A stretch of 64,000 nt of DNA. It comes from CAG-390 sp045636385 (GTDB lineage Bacteria; Bacillota; Clostridia; Oscillospirales; CAG-272). The translations under genes were made by a program, and so were the position numbers. The notes below the pieces were generated by a model. That model was not told where the DNA came from and did no database searches. It saw only the letters and a program-made list of their open reading frames with translations. Location: the NCBI GenBank assembly GCA_045636385.1, contig JAZTXK010000023.1, positions 61,377 to 125,376 on the forward strand, given 5' to 3'. Shown here one piece after another: positions 60,425 to 64,000 of the stretch. Within the stretch, counting starts at the first letter, position 1; the number at the start of each line of letters is the position of its first letter.

Positions 60425-61591
60425 TTGATAAGTCTACTCTCAAAAATTTTTATCAAGGACAGTGCGGATACCTCGTCGCCCGCGGTGCGCAGCGCATACG
60501 GCACTCTCTGCGGAGTGATGGGCATCATCCTCAACGTCCTGCTCTTCGCCATCAAGATGCTCGCGGGAATCATCAGCGGCTCGATCTCGATTATGGCGGA
60601 CGCCTTCAACAACCTCACCGATGCGGGTTCTTCGGTCATCACCCTGATCGGCTTCCGTATGTCGGGGCAAAAGCCCGATAAGGATCACCCATTCGGTCAC
60701 GGCAGAATAGAATACATTTCGGGTCTTATCGTTTCGATGCTCATCATCCTTGTCGGCTTTGAGCTTGGTAAGGGCTCGGTCGAAAAGATAATCTCCCCCG
60801 AAGCGGTCGAATTCAGCATTGTTGCCGTCATAATCCTCGTCTGCTCGATTGCCGTCAAGGGGTATATGGCACTCTATAATTTCAACATAGGCAAGAAAAT
60901 TTCCTCGTCGGCTATGCGTGCGACGGCACAGGACAGCCTCAACGACACGATCGCCACCGCCGCGGTTCTTCTCTGCCTGATAATCTCGAAGCTGACAGAC
61001 GTCAATATCGACGCCTACTGCGGTCTTGCAGTTTCGGGCTTCATTCTCTTCTCGGGTCTGCGCGCCGTCAAGGAAACGATGGATCCCCTTCTCGGCACTC
61101 CCCCCAGCGAGGAATTTATCAAGGAGATCGAGAAGATCGTTTATTCCTACGAGGGTGTGGCGGGCATTCACGACCTGATCGTTCACGATTACGGCCCCGC
61201 GAGAACGATGATCTCGCTCCACGCCGAGGTTCCCTGCGACGCCGATCTGCTTGCTACACACGATATGATCGACAATATCGAAAAGGAGCTGCGCGAATAT
61301 CTGAACTGTGACGCCGTTATCCACATGGACCCGATCGCAACAAACGATGAGCTGACCAATTCGGTGCGCGAAAAGGTTGCATCCCTCGTCACCTGCATTG
61401 ACTCCCAATTAACCATCCACGATTTCCGTATGGTCACGGGACCGACACACACCAACGTCATCTTCGACGTCGTAATCCCCTACGGCTTCAAGAAAACCGA
61501 CGACGAAATTCGTAAAAACATCGAAACCATCGTAAAATCAATCGACGGAAATTATTTCTCGGTCGTCAATATCGATAGGTCGTATGTATAA
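60425..61591 (+). CDS. CDF-family cation exporter, Mn-type by motif
   Basis: I propose the TTG at 60425 as start (MISLLSKIFIKD), with TCGGAGG six bases upstream; the GTG at 60386 is inside the terminator. The 388-aa protein has six membrane helices and a cytoplasmic C-terminal domain (EEFIKEIEKIVYSYEGVAGIHDLIVHDYG). Helix 2 has NxxxD (FNNLTD) and helix 5 has DxxxD (QDSLND), the pattern reported for manganese CDF exporters, unlike the HxxxD pair of zinc exporters. Expected role: Mn(II) efflux. Confidence 0.85.
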   Translation: MISLLSKIFIKDSADTSSPAVRSAYGTLCGVMGIILNVLLFAIKMLAGIISGSISIMADAFNNLTDAGSSVITLIGFRMSGQKPDKDHPFGHGRIEYISGLIVSMLIILVGFELGKGSVEKIISPEAVEFSIVAVIILVCSIAVKGYMALYNFNIGKKISSSAMRATAQDSLNDTIATAAVLLCLIISKLTDVNIDAYCGLAVSGFILFSGLRAVKETMDPLLGTPPSEEFIKEIEKIVYSYEGVAGIHDLIVHDYGPARTMISLHAEVPCDADLLATHDMIDNIEKELREYLNCDAVIHMDPIATNDELTNSVREKVASLVTCIDSQLTIHDFRMVTGPTHTNVIFDVVIPYGFKKTDDEIRKNIETIVKSIDGNYFSVVNIDRSYV

Positions 61592-61625
61592 TAAAAATCC
61601 CGACAAAATCTGTCGGGATTTTTAT
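61591..61625. terminator. Bidirectional terminator between CDF and HAD genes
   Basis: A 15-bp stem ATAAAAATCCCGACA with loop AAATC; its outer bases are part of the stop codons of both converging genes. Confidence 0.9.
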
Positions 61626-62473
61626 TATATCTTTCCTTCTTCAATAAGCTCAATAAGGCTTGCGATAAGTCCTTCCGTATGGTGGCAAAGGCAAATATCC
61701 GCAACTGCCTTTACCTCGTCGATGGCGTTTGTGGGGCAGACGGCAACGTCAGCCGCCTCGAGCATTGTAAGGTCGTTCTCATAGTCACCGCAGGCATAAA
61801 GCTTGACGGGCTTGCCGACTTTATTTTCAACGTACTCGCGAAGCGCGGGGAGCATAGTCGCCTTGGTTGTGTCAGGCGCCTGAAATTCAAGATAAGCTAT
61901 GCCCGATTTGCTCGTCACGAATCTATCGGACCATTCCCGCTCGGCAAGAGCGCGGAAGGCATCGGCGCGCTCGGGATTTCCGCGAACGACAACCTTGTAC
62001 CAATCGGGAATCGAAAGCCATTCCTCCTCGGGGAGGGTATATACCTTCGCGGGAGCAACTCTCTCGAGATCGTGATCGACCTCGGGGCAACGCTCGCGCT
62101 GACCCGGCGAGGAAAGGAATCCGTCCGAGACCGAAATTCTCGAGCCGAGATCGGGGAAGGTTCTGATCATAAGCTCGATAAGCTCCATAACGTGCGCGCG
62201 ATCCATAAGTCTGCCGTCAAGGATCGTATCGCTTTTAAGATCGCAAAGCATCGCGCCGTTGCATCCGACAACGGGAGCGTTGACGAGGTCTGCGGCGTCG
62301 CGCCATTTATGTTTAAGGTTGAGATTGGTTCTACCTGTCGCGATGGTGAAATGACCGCCGTGTGCCTTGAAATACTCAACCGCCTTAAGATTGCGCTCGA
62401 TCGGCGCACCGTGCTTTCCGAAAAAAGTACCGTCAAGGTCGGTGACGATCAGAATATTGCTGAAATCTGTCAT
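61625..62473 (-). CDS. Cof-type HAD hydrolase (HAD-IIB)
   Basis: The 282-aa protein has motif I VTDLDGTFFG (Asp nucleophile), FTIATGRT (motif II), and motif IV ACGDYENDLTMLEAADVAVCPTNA. The large C2-type cap (about residues 80-200) places it in the Cof family of sugar-phosphate and cofactor phosphatases. The ATG is 2 bases past the rluD-like stop, so it is in the lspA operon. Substrate unknown. Confidence 0.92.
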   Translation of the reverse strand: MTDFSNILIVTDLDGTFFGKHGAPIERNLKAVEYFKAHGGHFTIATGRTNLNLKHKWRDAADLVNAPVVGCNGAMLCDLKSDTILDGRLMDRAHVMELIELMIRTFPDLGSRISVSDGFLSSPGQRERCPEVDHDLERVAPAKVYTLPEEEWLSIPDWYKVVVRGNPERADAFRALAEREWSDRFVTSKSGIAYLEFQAPDTTKATMLPALREYVENKVGKPVKLYACGDYENDLTMLEAADVAVCPTNAIDEVKAVADICLCHHTEGLIASLIELIEEGKI

Positions 62474-62475
62474 TT

Positions 62476-63420
62476 TTAGAGTTCCTGTCTGAAAATTTCG
62501 ATAAGATGCGCCATATTTGCGGGAAGCGGAGCCTCAAAGCTCATTCTCTCCCCCGTGCGCGGATGATCAAGCTCAAGTCTGTACGCGTGAAGGGCTTGAC
62601 CCGATATAAATTTCGCGTGCTCCTTTGCCGCGCGGTGCTTGTCGCCGCCGTAAACCTCGTCGCCGAGAACGGGATGACCGATGCTCGACATATGAACGCG
62701 GATCTGATGAGTTCTTCCCGTTTCAAGCTTGCACTCGATCAGCGAGATACCGTGGAAGCGTTCCTTCACAGTCCAATGCGTAACCGCCTCGCGTGCGCGT
62801 CCGTCACGGACTATCGCCATACGCTTGCGGTCGATGGGATGGCGCCCGATGGGTGCGTCAACCGTGCCCGAATCCTCGCGCGGTGAGCCGACGCAGATCG
62901 CCATATAGCGTCTGTATGCCGTATGAAGCGCGATCTGCTCGGAGAGCGAGCGATGCGCGGTATCGTTCTTTGCAACGACTAAAAGACCCGTTGTATCCTT
63001 GTCGATACGGTGAACGATGCCGGGACGCTGAACGCCGCCGATGCCCGAAAGCGAGTCGCCGCAATGGTAAAGCAGAGCCGACACGAGCGTGCCCGTCATA
63101 TTGCCGGGCGCGGGATGGACGACCATTCCCGTCGGCTTGTTGATGACGATGATATCCGCATCCTCGTAGATTATATCAAGAGGAATATTTTCGGGCAGAA
63201 CCTCGTCGGGGAGCGGCTCGGGGCGCACGACTACGACGCTTTCGCCCTCGCGGAGAATATAATTCTTCTTGACCGCCTTACCGCCGACGGTAACGCGCCC
63301 GTCGTCGCAGAGCTTTGCCGCCGCGGAGCGCGAAAGCGGTTCTTCTTCCTCGGCACTCATTCGCGCGAGAAAGCTGTCAACGCGCTCGCCGACTTGGGCG
63401 GTATAAACAGAGGTGCTCAT
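62476..63420 (-). CDS. rluD: RluA/RluD-family 23S rRNA pseudouridine synthase
   Basis: The 314-aa protein has an N-terminal S4 RNA-binding domain (LSRSAAAKLCDDGRVTVGGKAVKKNYILREGE, residues 29-60) and the catalytic motif GIVHRIDKDTTGLLVVAKN with the active-site Asp. LETGRTHQIRVH follows, as expected. It modifies uridines in 23S rRNA. Its start overlaps the lspA stop by 4 bases (ATGA). The exact site (RluD-like or another RluA member) cannot be fixed from sequence, though lspA-rluD is a conserved Firmicutes pair. Confidence 0.93.
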   Translation of the reverse strand: MSTSVYTAQVGERVDSFLARMSAEEEEPLSRSAAAKLCDDGRVTVGGKAVKKNYILREGESVVVVRPEPLPDEVLPENIPLDIIYEDADIIVINKPTGMVVHPAPGNMTGTLVSALLYHCGDSLSGIGGVQRPGIVHRIDKDTTGLLVVAKNDTAHRSLSEQIALHTAYRRYMAICVGSPREDSGTVDAPIGRHPIDRKRMAIVRDGRAREAVTHWTVKERFHGISLIECKLETGRTHQIRVHMSSIGHPVLGDEVYGGDKHRAAKEHAKFISGQALHAYRLELDHPRTGERMSFEAPLPANMAHLIEIFRQEL

Positions 63421-63908
63421 TCTGCTTGCTCCTTCTCTGCCCGCTCGCGCTTATATTCCTTAACGGTGTCGATAATAAGCCAGAGGGAAAGCATAAAGGT
63501 GCCGACGCAAACAGCGGAATCGGCGATATTGAACACCCATCTCCAAAGCTGAGGGAAGGCGCAAAAGTCGATAAAATCTATAACGTAGCCAAGGAGGAGG
63601 CGGTCGATCATATTTCCGATACCGCCGCCGACGATGAGGATGAGCGAGGTCATCACCCATTTACTGCTCGGCTTATATTTGACAATGTAATATATCAGCG
63701 CGATTATCATAACCGTTGAAAGCACGAGGAAGACCCAACGGTGATCGTCGAGCATTCCGAACGCCGCGCCGTCGTTTTCAACGTAGGTAAAACGGAGTAC
63801 GCCCGGTATAACGTAGACAGACTCCTTGCCCTGAAGCAGAGCCACGACCAGCCATTTAGAAAGCTGATCGGCAAATATTATCAAAACTAAAAGAATAATC
63901 CAAAGCAT
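63417..63908 (-). CDS. lspA: Lipoprotein signal peptidase (signal peptidase II)
   Basis: The start at 63908 (MLWIILLVL) has GGAGC upstream; a start nine codons earlier would lie in a hairpin. The 163-aa membrane protein has four helices with ADQLSKWLVV, ENDGAAFGML and GGGIGNMIDRLLLGYVIDFIDF, which hold the two catalytic Asp. It cleaves lipoprotein signal peptides and so serves the lipobox proteins seen in this window (11603, 34993, 43780). Confidence 0.95.
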   Translation of the reverse strand: MLWIILLVLIIFADQLSKWLVVALLQGKESVYVIPGVLRFTYVENDGAAFGMLDDHRWVFLVLSTVMIIALIYYIVKYKPSSKWVMTSLILIVGGGIGNMIDRLLLGYVIDFIDFCAFPQLWRWVFNIADSAVCVGTFMLSLWLIIDTVKEYKRERAEKEQAE

Positions 63909-63918
63909 TTTTTGCTCC

Positions 63919-63951
63919 AAAGCACCGCACAACGCTGTTGTGCGGTGCTTT
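63919..63951 (-). terminator. Perfect 15-bp hairpin upstream of lspA
   Basis: Stem AAAGCACCGCACAAC with a 3-base loop, just before the lspA ribosome site. It is most likely the terminator of the next gene upstream, beyond the window; attenuation of lspA is also possible. Confidence 0.6.
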
Positions 63952-64000
63952 TATTTAAATTTTTAACAGTAATATTATATAATCCGTTTTTTCGGTGGCT

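Overview
The window reads as a chromosomal segment of an uncultured spore-forming member of the Clostridia (Firmicutes), probably gut- or rumen-associated. The case rests on an HPr kinase/phosphorylase, a SipL-type SPOCS+LysM spore-coat protein, an M55 D-aminopeptidase, lipobox lipoproteins with lspA, many cell-wall-sorted surface proteins, and AT-rich sigma-A promoters (TTGACA-17-TATAAT) set between GC-richer genes. I see no rRNA, tRNA, CRISPR array, insertion sequence or integrase.

Layout. 1-2.3 kb: end of a putative MBL-fold hydrolase, a repeat pair, then an HAD phosphatase and a Gfo/Idh/MocA dehydrogenase. 2.5-7.4 kb: three tandem paralogous surface proteins with a P-x-TGD anchor. 7.6-12.6 kb: membrane/envelope genes (TcaA-like, NAGPA-type phosphodiester glycosidase, unknown membrane protein, PrsA-like lipoprotein). 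12.8-13.7 kb: hprK. 14.25-21.1 kb: a seven-gene phage-head cassette (TerS, TerL, propeller/stabilisation-like protein, portal, scaffold, coat, adaptor-like) with no integrase, tail or lysis gene. 21.1-23.5 kb: malic enzyme and malate/lactate dehydrogenase. 23.8-26.5 kb: tldD-tldE. 26.6-29.7 kb: sugar oxidoreductase, sugar isomerase and M55 peptidase. 29.8-37.7 kb: SipL-like protein, a 63-aa membrane protein, a Cys-repeat surface protein, a CHAP/SH3 hydrolase, an EEP-phosphatase lipoprotein, a C_GCAxxG protein and a His-rich membrane protein. 37.9-43.7 kb: cell-elongation operon dut-maf-mreB-mreC-mreD-pbp2. 43.8-48.3 kb: a lipoprotein, a GH29 fucosidase and a 2-hydroxyacid dehydrogenase. 48.4-56.3 kb: four tandem GLUG-repeat surface proteins, each with its own closely similar promoter. 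56.4-61.6 kb: Old-Yellow-Enzyme-type reductase, two-subunit aconitase X and a Mn-type CDF exporter. 61.6-63.9 kb: lspA-rluD-HAD operon.

The most unusual parts are (a) the stripped capsid/packaging cassette, which may be domesticated; (b) a dispersed structured repeat family (five half-units, two convergent pairs) whose hairpin arms vary in a compensated way; (c) hairpin units joined by an AGTGATAT-like linker that begin exactly at stop codons; and (d) two expanded surface-protein families. All calls come from reading the sequence only; no database search was run.
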